A DNA stretch of 64,000 nt from IMG/VR virus record IMGVR_UViG_3300049491_000083, positions 1 through 64,000 of that record, one strand, 5' to 3'. Below are positions 43,163-51,656 of this stretch, piece by piece. A program made the translations under genes and the position numbers. The notes below the pieces were generated by a model. It did no database searches and was not told the origin of the DNA. It saw only the letters and a program-made list of their open reading frames with translations. Position 1 is the stretch's first letter, and each line of letters begins with the position of its first letter. This DNA is from a virus.

Positions 43163-43720
43163 CTATGAAGCGATCCAGATTCCGTAGAGGTAAGGCTCCC
43201 CGTAGGTGCGAGAGTCAACAAAGTCAAACGCCTTGACTGTCCATCCTGCTCCTGTCATCAGGCCCTCTACGCCTTCACGATCCCACGCCCAGTAATGCTC
43301 AGCGTTAGTGTCGCCCCAGCATTCCAGCGGGGTAGACAGGACAAGATAGGATGACTTATCTCTGATCAGTGCAAGCACAAGGTCAGGATCATCAACATGC
43401 TCAAGAGTCTCACTGAGGATATAGGCATCCACATTGGGAATAAGGGCGAGGTTATCCTCTAGTCTGCCCGTGTACTGATACCCCGGAGCATAGTCCCCAA
43501 GGATCATCGTGGGGCACGCAAGAGCCTTGGCAATGTATGCGTTGCCACAGGACAGGTCGGCAATGGATAGCGTCTGCGCTGGCAGATGCTTGCGAGCCAA
43601 CTTAACTGTAGCCGCTACCCGCTCACCATGACCACGACCATAGATAAGATGGTTGTGTGGTGTAGCATATATGCTACCAAGTTCCTCGTCTGTCCACTTG
43701 GGTCGTACCCGCTCTATCAT
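43163..43720 (-). CDS. SAM-dependent methyltransferase-like protein
   Basis: 185 residues. 'IADLSCGNAYIAKAL' is a motif-I-like nucleotide loop, 'LSETLEHVDDPD' the post-II region. Resembles class I methyltransferases on sugars or small molecules. Directly after a glycosyltransferase and epimerase, so a sugar substrate is plausible. Confidence 0.72.
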   Translation of the reverse strand: MIERVRPKWTDEELGSIYATPHNHLIYGRGHGERVAATVKLARKHLPAQTLSIADLSCGNAYIAKALACPTMILGDYAPGYQYTGRLEDNLALIPNVDAYILSETLEHVDDPDLVLALIRDKSSYLVLSTPLECWGDTNAEHYWAWDREGVEGLMTGAGWTVKAFDFVDSRTYGEPYLYGIWIAS

Positions 43721-44406
43721 CGTACCACTCGCATATCGTGTCCTCGTGTCTCAATGGCCCCGACAGCCTCGGGGTAGTGCTTGGCGAACACGTCCTTGCG
43801 AACGTATGTCTTGATGCCCAATAGATCAATGGCATCCTTGTGGTAGCAGGGATCGTCCGACCCGTCAACCGGGTCCCAACGCCAGCGGATCTTGCGGAAC
43901 ACGTCACGATGAATCATGATACATGCTGCCGATGCCATAACGTCCATGACGGGGAAGGGGAAGTCCGGTACGTCAGGGCCGATCAGGCAGTAGGTCCGAA
44001 TGTAGGGAGCCACCAGAGGGTGATTCATCTCAAGCATTCTCGGGACGATATCATCGGGAGGCATACAGTCAGCAGCCATGAACAGCAACCAGTCAGCACC
44101 AGTAGAGACAGCGTAGTCTGTTACTAGGTTCTGTCCATTGGTGATGTGTCGCAGTCTATTCGCTGTGGTTACCTGTACCCGCCCATCATCAAGGCTGTAT
44201 GTCCAGTAGTCCCCGCCAATCTCTTCCAACTTCTGGAGCAGCGGAGCGAAAGGCTCAAGGCCCCGTGCGTCTACCTCAATGGCAGCGAATGGCTTGACAG
44301 TTTCGTTTGTGTTGGCACGAACCTGATCGATGTTCCTGACCCACGCTTCCCATGTATCCTTCTGATCCATGACAAAGGCTGCCAGTGTTGTTCCAATGAC
44401 AATCAT
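43717..44406 (-). CDS. Glycosyltransferase-like (GT-A) protein
   Basis: 229 residues. 'GADWLLFMAADCMPPDDIV' resembles the nucleotide-sugar metal site and 'SDDPCYHKDAI' the acceptor loop of GT-A enzymes. Overlaps the methyltransferase by 4 bp. It may decorate phage DNA or a surface structure; target unknown. Confidence 0.65.
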   Translation of the reverse strand: MIVIGTTLAAFVMDQKDTWEAWVRNIDQVRANTNETVKPFAAIEVDARGLEPFAPLLQKLEEIGGDYWTYSLDDGRVQVTTANRLRHITNGQNLVTDYAVSTGADWLLFMAADCMPPDDIVPRMLEMNHPLVAPYIRTYCLIGPDVPDFPFPVMDVMASAACIMIHRDVFRKIRWRWDPVDGSDDPCYHKDAIDLLGIKTYVRKDVFAKHYPEAVGAIETRGHDMRVVR

Positions 44407-45284
44407 GACTTCCCCTTAAGTGCCCTAGCAATACCCTCTTCAATGGTAATCTTGGGCTTGTAGATAGTATTCAAAAACGTTGGGTCGCCTACTCTGTAGG
44501 AGCATCCCCGTGGAGCATCCTTGCTGTATTCGATGGGCCTGACGTTACCTGCTGCCGTCATGAACATATTGGCAAGTCTGGTGAAGTCCACGCCACGCCC
44601 GGTAGAAAGATTGACAGGCTCTTCTATGTCAGCCTCAAAGATAGCCATGCACGCTCGCATGATATCATCGACGTGAATCCAGTCACGGGTCTGAGTACCG
44701 TCGCTCCACACTTCGAATGTCTTGGTACGAGCCTTGGCTTTCTTGAGGAACGAACCGAATGGATAGTCTGGAGACTGAGTGGTGCCATAGCCACTGAAAG
44801 GCCTGACAACATGGACTCTGGCCCCATGCTCGCGTGCTACGCTAGCCATGAACTCTCCGGTCAACTTAGACCACCCGTAGGTGTTGTCCGGGGTACCGTG
44901 AAGTTTCTTTAACTTGATATCGTTCTCTCGCAGGGCAATGTTGTACTCACCCTCCTGCAAGTAGGTGGGATACGCAGCGGAACTAGAGAAGTACAGGACG
45001 GGAGTCTTAGTCCTGACAGCCCAATTGAACATCGCCTGATCGATAGCCATGTTGCGTGCTACCCATAGCGGTGCCTTATCAATGGCTGCACGACCGCCCA
45101 CATTGGCTGCCGCATGAATCAGCAGATCAAACTTGGAGTCGGCGTTCTCAAAATACTTTACCGCATCGTAGCGGTTGCCGTTGGCAATGTCGAACCCGAA
45201 TGTTGACCACTTGTTCTTCTTCAAATACTTAGTGAAGTTACTCCCGATGAAACCAGCATTGCCGGTGATCATTACGCTCTTCAT
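44403..45284 (-). CDS. NAD-dependent epimerase/dehydratase
   Basis: 293 residues from ATG 45284. Rossmann motif GNAGFIG near 8, 'YGWSK' active Tyr/Lys near 145, 'SSAAY' catalytic Ser. Extended short-chain dehydrogenase acting on nucleotide sugars (GalE/RmlB/Gmer type). Supplies or alters an activated sugar for the neighbouring transferase (inference). Confidence 0.85.
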   Translation of the reverse strand: MKSVMITGNAGFIGSNFTKYLKKNKWSTFGFDIANGNRYDAVKYFENADSKFDLLIHAAANVGGRAAIDKAPLWVARNMAIDQAMFNWAVRTKTPVLYFSSSAAYPTYLQEGEYNIALRENDIKLKKLHGTPDNTYGWSKLTGEFMASVAREHGARVHVVRPFSGYGTTQSPDYPFGSFLKKAKARTKTFEVWSDGTQTRDWIHVDDIMRACMAIFEADIEEPVNLSTGRGVDFTRLANMFMTAAGNVRPIEYSKDAPRGCSYRVGDPTFLNTIYKPKITIEEGIARALKGKS

Positions 45285-45553
45285 TGCCGTGCCTTCCTGA
45301 CACAATCGTCATAGTCATCATAGTCACCATCAGCAGGTATACCGAGAAGTTCACAGAAGTTCTTCCATGTTTCCTCTACCCGTGAGTCACCCTCATCTGT
45401 CAGGATGACTAGATTATAGGCCACCGCCTGAGCCATGGGGATACCGAAGTCGTTGTAACTCACAAACGCCGTAAGTTTGTCAGCGGGATAGAATACGCGG
45501 TTATCCCGCATGAACTCCTCAATGATATTGCACTTGGTTTCTAGACTGGTCAT
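45281..45553 (-). CDS. Hypothetical protein
   Basis: 90 residues, 'DKLTAFVSYNDFGIPMAQAV' and a very acidic C-terminus. Upstream of the sugar cassette. Confidence 0.58.
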   Translation of the reverse strand: MTSLETKCNIIEEFMRDNRVFYPADKLTAFVSYNDFGIPMAQAVAYNLVILTDEGDSRVEETWKNFCELLGIPADGDYDDYDDCVRKARQ

Positions 45554-45723
45554 CGATACCGCTTCTTCAATGGTCGGCGCAGTCCATGACGGACCAGTTC
45601 TGTAAATGCCTGTCCGTACTTCTTCTCTGCTCCCTCGCCAGACTTACCAGCGGTCTTGCGAACGTTGTCACCAGCAGCGGCAAAGGCACGCTCAAGCCTA
45701 TCGGCCTGATCCTTGTCGATCAT
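45550..45723 (-). CDS. Hypothetical basic protein
   Basis: 57 residues from ATG 45723, which overlaps the ssb stop. MIDKDQADRLERAFAAAGDN, basic C-terminus (RRPLKKRYR). Confidence 0.58.
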   Translation of the reverse strand: MIDKDQADRLERAFAAAGDNVRKTAGKSGEGAEKKYGQAFTELVRHGLRRPLKKRYR

Positions 45724-46133
45724 GCCGCCTCATCTTCCCAAGGGTTGTCAAGGTCAGGCTCTACGGCTGCCACTGGCTTTGCTGCGGCCTCTTCTACGAC
45801 CTTGGGGCTAGAGAAGAGGATAGAGATACCAATGTCTGTTGCATCAATCTCATACCCGTAGCCGTCACGACCATCGGTGTGCTTGAATGCGCGGCCCTTC
45901 AACTTGCCGGTCACGATGACCTTCTGGCCCTTCTGCAACCCGGCTGCTGCCGTGCCCAACTTCCGCCATGCGGAAACATCGATGTAGGTGGACTCACCAT
46001 CTGTCCACTGTCCATCCTTATTTACTCGTTCATTGGTGGCCAGTCTCAATTTTGTGAGATTTGAGGTACCAAAGTCCTTGGCCTCGGCATCCCTAACAAG
46101 GTTGCCCACGATAGTAATTGTATTAGAACTCAT
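45720..46133 (-). CDS. ssb: Single-stranded DNA-binding protein
   Basis: 137 residues with the OB-fold start 'NTITIVGNLVRDAEAKDF' and 'YIDVSAWRKLG', then a short linker and acidic tip DNPWEDEAA. Coats ssDNA in replication. Overlaps neighbours by 4 bp. Confidence 0.92.
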   Translation of the reverse strand: MSSNTITIVGNLVRDAEAKDFGTSNLTKLRLATNERVNKDGQWTDGESTYIDVSAWRKLGTAAAGLQKGQKVIVTGKLKGRAFKHTDGRDGYGYEIDATDIGISILFSSPKVVEEAAAKPVAAVEPDLDNPWEDEAA

Positions 46134-46423
46134 TGCATTCTCCTGTACGCATTCTTTAGATGCTCCGGTAGTGTTTCGCCTGTGTCTATCACTGGCTCAA
46201 GTGTAACAGGATTCCCGTTACTTGTCAAGATCTTTCGTATCTTTGCTAGGTACTTTACGCAGTCAAGTCGCTCTTTCTCAGTGAAGTAGTTCCACTGTGA
46301 TTCGTATATCCGTACAGACATAAAGCGTGGTGCGTAGTTCTCGTATTCGACAACCTCAATGATGAAGCCATGAGGCGGCTTGATTTCGTGAATGGCCCTA
46401 CGCATGGCCGGGGTGTACATCAT
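46130..46423 (-). CDS. Hypothetical protein
   Basis: 97 residues, 'HGFIIEVVEYENYAPRFMSV' then a helix. Coupled to WhiB and ssb. No motif. Confidence 0.58.
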   Translation of the reverse strand: MMYTPAMRRAIHEIKPPHGFIIEVVEYENYAPRFMSVRIYESQWNYFTEKERLDCVKYLAKIRKILTSNGNPVTLEPVIDTGETLPEHLKNAYRRMQ

Positions 46424-46743
46424 TTCGACTCCATAAGTGCTGCCTGCCAGATATTGAACCAGTCCTGAGAAGTCTTGTGCGAGTTGAATTCCTTGGATAT
46501 CTTGCCCTTCTCAAGGTAGACACCGCCCCATACTCCTGACTCCTGCTTGCTTACCCCGGTTGCTAGGCATTGACTCTGGACGGGGCACAACTGGCAGAAC
46601 TGATCGATGTTTGCTCTGTACTCTGGATCTTCAACACTGTCAGGATCATTGATATCCCTGCCAAAGTTCTCATAGAGGTCAAAGAATTCTGCCGTGTCCC
46701 TTCCAAGGCACAGGGCATCCTCTGACCACTTATACATGCTCAT
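46420..46743 (-). CDS. WhiB-like iron-sulfur regulator
   Basis: 107 residues with four conserved Cys (C12, C50, C53, C59 in CQLCPVQSQC) and the G70-VWGG turn followed by a basic tail. WhiB proteins bind [4Fe-4S] and act on sigma-A promoters in actinobacteria. A phage copy could redirect host transcription. Strong marker of an actinobacterial host. Confidence 0.9.
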   Translation of the reverse strand: MSMYKWSEDALCLGRDTAEFFDLYENFGRDINDPDSVEDPEYRANIDQFCQLCPVQSQCLATGVSKQESGVWGGVYLEKGKISKEFNSHKTSQDWFNIWQAALMESK

Positions 46744-46958
46744 CCCCTAATCACCTTGTCTGGAATGATCCAGCCGTCAGGGGTAAGTTCATATGAGATG
46801 CGACGGTACCACTTGTTGGTGTCCTTGTTGTAGACTCCGTTGGGCAGGTACTCAGCATAGTCATCCTCAATGAGTTGAACAATGTCCCAACCTTCCCATC
46901 CAAGCGTCTTGGTATTCTCAACAATCTCCTGAGCCTCTTCAAGGTTGCTAACTATCAT
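46740..46958 (-). CDS. Hypothetical protein
   Basis: 72 residues, MIVSNLEEAQEIVENTKTLGWEG. Coupled upstream of whiB. No motif. Confidence 0.55.
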   Translation of the reverse strand: MIVSNLEEAQEIVENTKTLGWEGWDIVQLIEDDYAEYLPNGVYNKDTNKWYRRISYELTPDGWIIPDKVIRG

Positions 46959-47205
46959 TGGATGACCTCTCTGTTGTTATGAGTACCGCCATTGCTAGTG
47001 CTATTGTGGATAGGAAAATGAAGATGAATCCTACCTGACGTGTAGCAATTCCGTACACGAGGTTCATACCCACGGTCAACAGCCATGTGCAAATGAGGAT
47101 GATATAGTTGAGCATATTGGGTCGCCTGAATACCGTCCAATAGAGCATGGCATAGTACAGGCCAGTAACGCCGAACATCACGAGCGACCAGTCGTTGAGA
47201 CTCAT
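46948..47205 (-). CDS. Multi-pass membrane protein
   Basis: 85 residues with three membrane segments (~8-25, ~32-50, ~58-76). Confidence 0.6.
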   Translation of the reverse strand: MSLNDWSLVMFGVTGLYYAMLYWTVFRRPNMLNYIILICTWLLTVGMNLVYGIATRQVGFIFIFLSTIALAMAVLITTERSSNDS

Positions 47206-47549
47206 ACCCGGAAAATCCCTACTTCGCGGTCAAGGAGTTCTGCCGCCGCGACAAGGCGGGATACAGGCTCACGCTTCTGACTAAAGTACGCCAGATAGTC
47301 AACTGTTTGAAGGCGATTCTCAATAGTCTTAGGCGGGTACATTCTGAATGTTACCCGGTGTCCCTTGGACTTTAGATAGTTTTCTGTAGAGTTGCAGAAC
47401 GATGCCGTGAAGTTATTGATTTTGTGTGGACCGGCAGACCACACTTCGATAGGGGCACCGTCCGGTGCCTGCGATAGTGCGACTCCCATGGCACGCATGA
47501 AAGTCTCGTAGTCCGAGAACGTTTTTGTTCCCTCAACTGCAATAATCAT
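47202..47549 (-). CDS. SLOG-like nucleotide-binding protein
   Basis: 115 residues. 'MIIAVEGTKTFSDYETFMRAM' and 'APIEVWSAGPHKINNF' resemble the YspA/DprA-type SLOG fold. It probably binds a nucleotide or derivative. Function unknown. Confidence 0.6.
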   Translation of the reverse strand: MIIAVEGTKTFSDYETFMRAMGVALSQAPDGAPIEVWSAGPHKINNFTASFCNSTENYLKSKGHRVTFRMYPPKTIENRLQTVDYLAYFSQKREPVSRLVAAAELLDREVGIFRV

Positions 47550-47553
47550 TGTC

Positions 47554-47814
47554 TTATCCTAAGCCGTCTAGCACCTTCAACAGTTTGTGCATTTCCTCTT
47601 CGGGTAATGCGTATGCATCTATTGGCTGTGCTGAGCCATGTACAACATGGCCGTCGATGAAGTCGCCTTGATAGAATACGTTGTCCTTGACCCAGTAGGC
47701 CTTGTCTCCGTGAATGGAGACTCGCAGGAGATTCTCTTTCCGCGTTTGGCCTATCTGGGACAAGGGCAGCGGTTCACTTGGCTGGCTTGGCTGCTCCGGT
47801 GTCGGGAACAGCAT
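47554..47814 (-). CDS. Hypothetical protein
   Basis: 86 residues from ATG 47814, overlapping the upstream gene by 41 bp. Pro-rich start then 'LLRVSIHGDKAYWVKDNVFY'. Confidence 0.5.
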   Translation of the reverse strand: MLFPTPEQPSQPSEPLPLSQIGQTRKENLLRVSIHGDKAYWVKDNVFYQGDFIDGHVVHGSAQPIDAYALPEEEMHKLLKVLDGLG

Positions 47815-47956
47815 TTCCTTCAAGTTGTGCCTTAAGATCATTAATGGTAGCCGTAGCCGAGATCTGATATTGAACGAAATCAAACTCAAGTTGACTGGAC
47901 TTATTGCGGTAATAGTCCACCAAAGTCTGAAGATCCGCCGTTGGTTGGTCATTCAT
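47774..47956 (-). CDS. Small coiled-coil protein
   Basis: 60 residues; AAGGAG lies 9 bp from ATG 47956 (another ATG is one codon before). Helical 'LQTLVDYYRNKSSQLEFDFV'. Confidence 0.58.
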   Translation of the reverse strand: MNDQPTADLQTLVDYYRNKSSQLEFDFVQYQISATATINDLKAQLEGNAVPDTGAAKPAK

Positions 47957-47981
47957 CATGTACTCCTTCTTGTAGGATTCA

Positions 47982-48010
47982 ATTGTATCAAATCGATAAC
48001 GGCTTGTCAA
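47982..48010 (-). promoter_or_regulatory. Promoter TTGACA-N17-TACAAT
   Basis: -35 at 48010-48005, -10 at 47987-47982. Confidence 0.75.
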
Positions 48011-48551
48011 GTGCACTGGAAGAAATAATTGTTCCAGTTGCATTCTTTTGTAGGCTTGCCACGCCAGCGGCGTGAGCCTTGCGAACAAGTTCCTCTTCGG
48101 ATGCTCCGATGCTCTTGTTCAGACCCCACTCTACGGGAATCTTGTCCTGCATATTAAGATCAACTGCTCGCTGCATTATGTGTCGCATAGCACGGCTGCC
48201 CGGATGAGCCTGCGCCTTTGTGAACAGGCCGATAGCCTTGTCCATATCCTCTGCGTCAAGGATCGGGAACGAGCCACTTTGCATGGCTTGACCACGATTG
48301 GCCATAATTCTTAGGTCCCTATCTGAATACTTCTCTGTCATCTGCATATCTCCCATATCTTCGGTATTGTCTGCTGCCATGGCCGCTTCGGCTGCTGCTT
48401 GTGTTGCATAACACCCCTGAAGTTCGCCGTCGCCATTGACAATTGCGTACCCGTCGCATCCGGGTACCCCTGTCTTGATAGAATCTCCATCCTTTCGGAC
48501 TTCGTTCTTCCTCTTGCCGGTTGATTCCTTAGTCTCATCCTTAACAGCCAT
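47988..48551 (-). CDS. Head-region protein with DUF6582-like pattern
   Basis: 187 residues. 'GCYATQAAAEAAMAA' and 'GSFPILDAEDMDKAIGLFTKAQ' followed by 'RHIMQRAVDL' are a phrase often found beside phage portal/capsid genes. Function not known. Next to the terminase genes. Confidence 0.6.
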   Translation of the reverse strand: MAVKDETKESTGKRKNEVRKDGDSIKTGVPGCDGYAIVNGDGELQGCYATQAAAEAAMAADNTEDMGDMQMTEKYSDRDLRIMANRGQAMQSGSFPILDAEDMDKAIGLFTKAQAHPGSRAMRHIMQRAVDLNMQDKIPVEWGLNKSIGASEEELVRKAHAAGVASLQKNATGTIISSSALDKPLSI

Positions 48552-48552
48552 G

Positions 48553-48681
48553 TTATCCCTTTGCTCCAGACTTTATGTTCTTGGGGTAGGGCTGGGTAAC
48601 CTTGTCGCTCGTGATGACGTTAGGGTCAACCTCTTCGACGTGTGGCTCCACAGCCATCTTATTGAAAGTGTTTTCTAGCAT
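48553..48681 (-). CDS. Leaderless 42-residue protein
   Basis: ATG 48681 lies 5 bp after TATAAT. MLENTFNKMAVEPHVEEVDP; it covers the whole gap between TerL and the next gene and ends two bases before the next ATG. Confidence 0.55.
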   Translation of the reverse strand: MLENTFNKMAVEPHVEEVDPNVITSDKVTQPYPKNIKSGAKG

Positions 48682-48686
48682 ACCTA

Positions 48687-48695
48687 ATTATACCA
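48687..48695 (-). promoter_or_regulatory. Extended -10 TGGTATAAT
   Basis: -10 at 48692-48687 preceded by TGG; no clear -35. Confidence 0.5.
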
Positions 48696-48698
48696 CCC

Positions 48699-50477
48699 TT
48701 AGATGAGTTGGAAGCCCTTGAGGTAGTTGGCAATGTCATCGGGCATCTCAATTACCTTGGCCTCTTGCTCGTCCAGTCGCTCCTGCCTTGCCATAGTGGA
48801 TGGGGTATGAATCTCAACCTCACCGAACTGGTCACTCTTGCCCAGCCGAATGGCATTGGTCACCGATCCGGCGAGGGCATCGGACAAGTCCTTTGATTTC
48901 TTGCGAGGGTGGTCAATCTTGCCATTAGGCAGGATGCGCAACTCAAGCAATTCATCAAGCAGAATATCATTATGGGGACCAGCCAGTCGCTCGTCGTAGA
49001 ACAGCATAGCCAGATCCTCGTAGTGCTTCTTCGCTACGGATACAGTCTCAGTCTTGATACCGATGGACTGCAACTCCCGCTGGATATCGAATGAGTTCCA
49101 ACGGTCAAAGGATACGAGTCCTAGGTTGAATCCCATACGCCTGAGGTTGACGATGAAGTCACGCACGTCTGAAATGTCTACCGGGCCTTCCTTGTGTGGC
49201 TCCCACCATGCAATGGCATCGACAACGACGAACGGGACTACCTGCTGGTAGTCATTGAACATCTGCATCTTGACCCACTTGTCCACATGGCTGATAGCCA
49301 CGGCACACTTGTCATGCTGCTGGGCGAGGTCGGCGTGGACGTAGTAAGTAGTTTCTGGATTCGGTCTAAAGTTAGGGTCAAAGACGCGCTTGCTGTCCAC
49401 GGGGTTGTGCAACTTGAGGCAGGTTTCGATCTTCTCCCGTGACTTGAAGAATGTATCTGTTCCCTTACCCGGCATACAGGCAAAGCGCATAAGGCTGTCC
49501 TGAGGATCACGGAAGAATGCACCAGCGAACTCATCAATGTGCCGGGTAGGATTGACCTCCCATGTTGGCCTGCATAGAGCAAACACCCTAGGTATCTCAT
49601 ACCTAATGATATGATCTTCCTCCCATTCAATGTCGAATGAATTACCCGGTGCCTCTGGTGGAAGGCTGGGGTCAAGGACGAAGGTGTGCGACCGAATAAT
49701 AACATCCTTCTCCGCTACCACTGAGTCATAGATCTGAGAGATGTAGTCCTTGTCATACCGGGGGAAGGAGAGCAGAACAACCTTGCCATAGTCGGGGAAG
49801 CGGGAGTCCACAGAGCCTCGGAAGGCCTTGTAGATGTTGTCAGAAGTCTTAGCCTGATCGTTGCTGCTGGCAGCACTGGTCATGGCGAAGCCAGAAATCT
49901 CGTCAAGAATGGCAATGAGCAGGTTGAGTCCCTCGTGAGACTCACGCTCGGAGTGACCGGAGTACACCGTGACCGACTTGTCGAACTTGACATTGTTCAC
50001 CTTGTCGTCGTACTTGCCGACGAACCATGGACTGTTGCGAATTTTCTTGACGAAGTTATCGAAGAACACGTTCTTGGCCTGCTCGGCATTGACGGCGATA
50101 TTGATGATATCGATTGCGTCACCCGGAGGCTTGCCGAAGTACATGGCTGGGTCCCTGAGGCACAGTAACTTGTAGACGACGTAGGCTACGCCGATGGTAC
50201 TAGTGTGGTCCTTGCCTGATCCCTTGCCCAGTTTAAGGATGACCTCTGTCTTGGTGTACTTCTCGAAATGGTCACGACCTTCGTCACCCCAAATACGAAT
50301 AAGGTCAGCCTCACGGTAGATCTGGCTCATGCACTCGGCAAGAATGTATTGATACTCAGACAGTGGTGGCTGATTAAGGTAGTCCGGGGATGTGACAAAT
50401 GTCCGTATGTCTACCGGGATTTCTTCGAACGGGCTATCGTCCAGTGCTTCGAATAGATCGTTAAGATCAACTGTCAA
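48699..50477 (-). CDS. terL: Terminase large subunit
   Basis: 592 residues. Walker A GKGSGKD (84-90), Walker B LLIAILDE (D192, E193), then a C-terminal RNase H-like nuclease with 'YVHADLAQQHDKC' and 'IDHPRKKSKDLSDALA'. It packages DNA into the capsid and cuts it. Normal length for TerL. Confidence 0.9.
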   Translation of the reverse strand: MTVDLNDLFEALDDSPFEEIPVDIRTFVTSPDYLNQPPLSEYQYILAECMSQIYREADLIRIWGDEGRDHFEKYTKTEVILKLGKGSGKDHTSTIGVAYVVYKLLCLRDPAMYFGKPPGDAIDIINIAVNAEQAKNVFFDNFVKKIRNSPWFVGKYDDKVNNVKFDKSVTVYSGHSERESHEGLNLLIAILDEISGFAMTSAASSNDQAKTSDNIYKAFRGSVDSRFPDYGKVVLLSFPRYDKDYISQIYDSVVAEKDVIIRSHTFVLDPSLPPEAPGNSFDIEWEEDHIIRYEIPRVFALCRPTWEVNPTRHIDEFAGAFFRDPQDSLMRFACMPGKGTDTFFKSREKIETCLKLHNPVDSKRVFDPNFRPNPETTYYVHADLAQQHDKCAVAISHVDKWVKMQMFNDYQQVVPFVVVDAIAWWEPHKEGPVDISDVRDFIVNLRRMGFNLGLVSFDRWNSFDIQRELQSIGIKTETVSVAKKHYEDLAMLFYDERLAGPHNDILLDELLELRILPNGKIDHPRKKSKDLSDALAGSVTNAIRLGKSDQFGEVEIHTPSTMARQERLDEQEAKVIEMPDDIANYLKGFQLI

Positions 50478-50994
50478 TTACGATCACTCCCGAAGATACT
50501 TCAGATAGTCTAGAAAGTATTTCAGTTCGGATTTGAGGATGCTTAGTCGCAATCTCTTTAAGAATATTGATAATGATTTCATGCTTACGCTCCATGTTTG
50601 CAAGTTCTTCTGCAATTTCTTTGTTATCCAGCAAGCCTGCACGGTGGAGTTGGTCTAGTCGCTTTGCTTCAATGTCAGCGATCAACTTAATAGCGGCCAA
50701 CTTGTTCTTGAGGTCGCTGTTAAGATCGGCTTCCTCAACGACTTCGTATGTACGATTGATCAGTTTGGAGTAATGAACGTCTGCTCCTGCTAGGGCTTCG
50801 CGTGCCCGTGCATGGATAGCCTCATTGCTACCGATCATTTCCCGCCAGTCGCTCAGCAAGGACACGACGCGGGTACGGGGAATGGAAAGTTCAGTAGCAA
50901 TCTCTGACGGACCAAGCCCCTCTAGGTACTTGGTTGCTACAGCATTGACTTGATCAAGATGCTTTACTAGTTGCTCTTCGGGCAGTTGTGCCAT
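50467..50994 (-). CDS. Putative terminase small subunit
   Basis: 175 residues with a helix-turn-helix at ~27-50 ('GPSEIATELSIPRTRVVSLL') and coiled-coil C-terminus, directly upstream of TerL with an 11-bp overlap. Likely DNA-recognition partner. Confidence 0.65.
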   Translation of the reverse strand: MAQLPEEQLVKHLDQVNAVATKYLEGLGPSEIATELSIPRTRVVSLLSDWREMIGSNEAIHARAREALAGADVHYSKLINRTYEVVEEADLNSDLKNKLAAIKLIADIEAKRLDQLHRAGLLDNKEIAEELANMERKHEIIINILKEIATKHPQIRTEILSRLSEVSSGVIVIDS

Positions 50995-51274
50995 TCCGCT
51001 TCTTCCTCACTGGTATATGCTTGACTCGCTCGGGGTAGAAGGATCGCCATGCACACGCAATGTAGACCCCTCCTGTACCCTTCTGCATTTCAAAGCAGTC
51101 TATCCATTGTACCCCATTTGCCGGGTTGGTGACGTGATTCAGGAACCTGAACCGCCTACCATGCTCTCCCGTGATCTTGATAACCTCGCCCTGCACGATG
51201 GTAATACCGGGGGATAGGACGAAGTGATCCTTCCGAAGGAAGGGGTCCTGAGACTTGATCTTTCGTCTGCGCAT
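50954..51274 (-). CDS. Hypothetical SH3-like protein
   Basis: 106 residues; 'GEVIKITGEHGRRFRFLNHV' and a very basic C-terminus. A pattern conserved in tRNA-rich actinophages; role unknown. Overlaps the small terminase by 41 bp. Confidence 0.58.
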   Translation of the reverse strand: MRRRKIKSQDPFLRKDHFVLSPGITIVQGEVIKITGEHGRRFRFLNHVTNPANGVQWIDCFEMQKGTGGVYIACAWRSFYPERVKHIPVRKKRNGTTARRATSKAS

Positions 51275-51507
51275 CAGAATGGGGGCAACAGTTGTGGCTT
51301 GTCGAATGCTTCGATGCGAGCAATCTCACGGTTGACATACCATGCCGCTTTCTTAAGATCCTCAATCTGCTTCCCCTTGAGGTCGGCACGCATGATGTAC
51401 TTGATAGCATTGCCAAGGTTGAAATTCATATGCTCAGTAATCTGAATGACTTCTACCCCGCTTGGGTGGCTTGTGTAGTGCACCGGATGGTTGACTGGAT
51501 CGCTCAT
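51274..51507 (-). CDS. DUF3310 family protein
   Basis: 77 residues: 'VNHPVHYTSHPSGVEVIQITEHMNFNLGNAIKYIMRA' is the family signature. Phage members are sometimes called nucleotide-kinase-related; the activity is unproven. Confidence 0.85.
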   Translation of the reverse strand: MSDPVNHPVHYTSHPSGVEVIQITEHMNFNLGNAIKYIMRADLKGKQIEDLKKAAWYVNREIARIEAFDKPQLLPPF

Positions 51508-51656
51508 CTGTTTCCTCTCAGTTTGTACTTACGTATGTATCGGTAGACTTGCTGCAATGATGTGCCGCACTCGTCGGCTATCTGCTGCGGTGACTTGCGA
51601 TCCTCATGGAGTCGCTTGCGCAGCCAATGCTCATTCTGGTAGAGGGTGCTAGCCAT
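51504..51656 (-). CDS. Small helix-turn-helix protein
   Basis: 50 residues from ATG 51656. 'SPQQIADECGTSLQQVYRYI' is a clear helix-turn-helix, with a basic tail. Overlaps the resolvase gene by 8 bp. Confidence 0.68.
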   Translation of the reverse strand: MASTLYQNEHWLRKRLHEDRKSPQQIADECGTSLQQVYRYIRKYKLRGNR

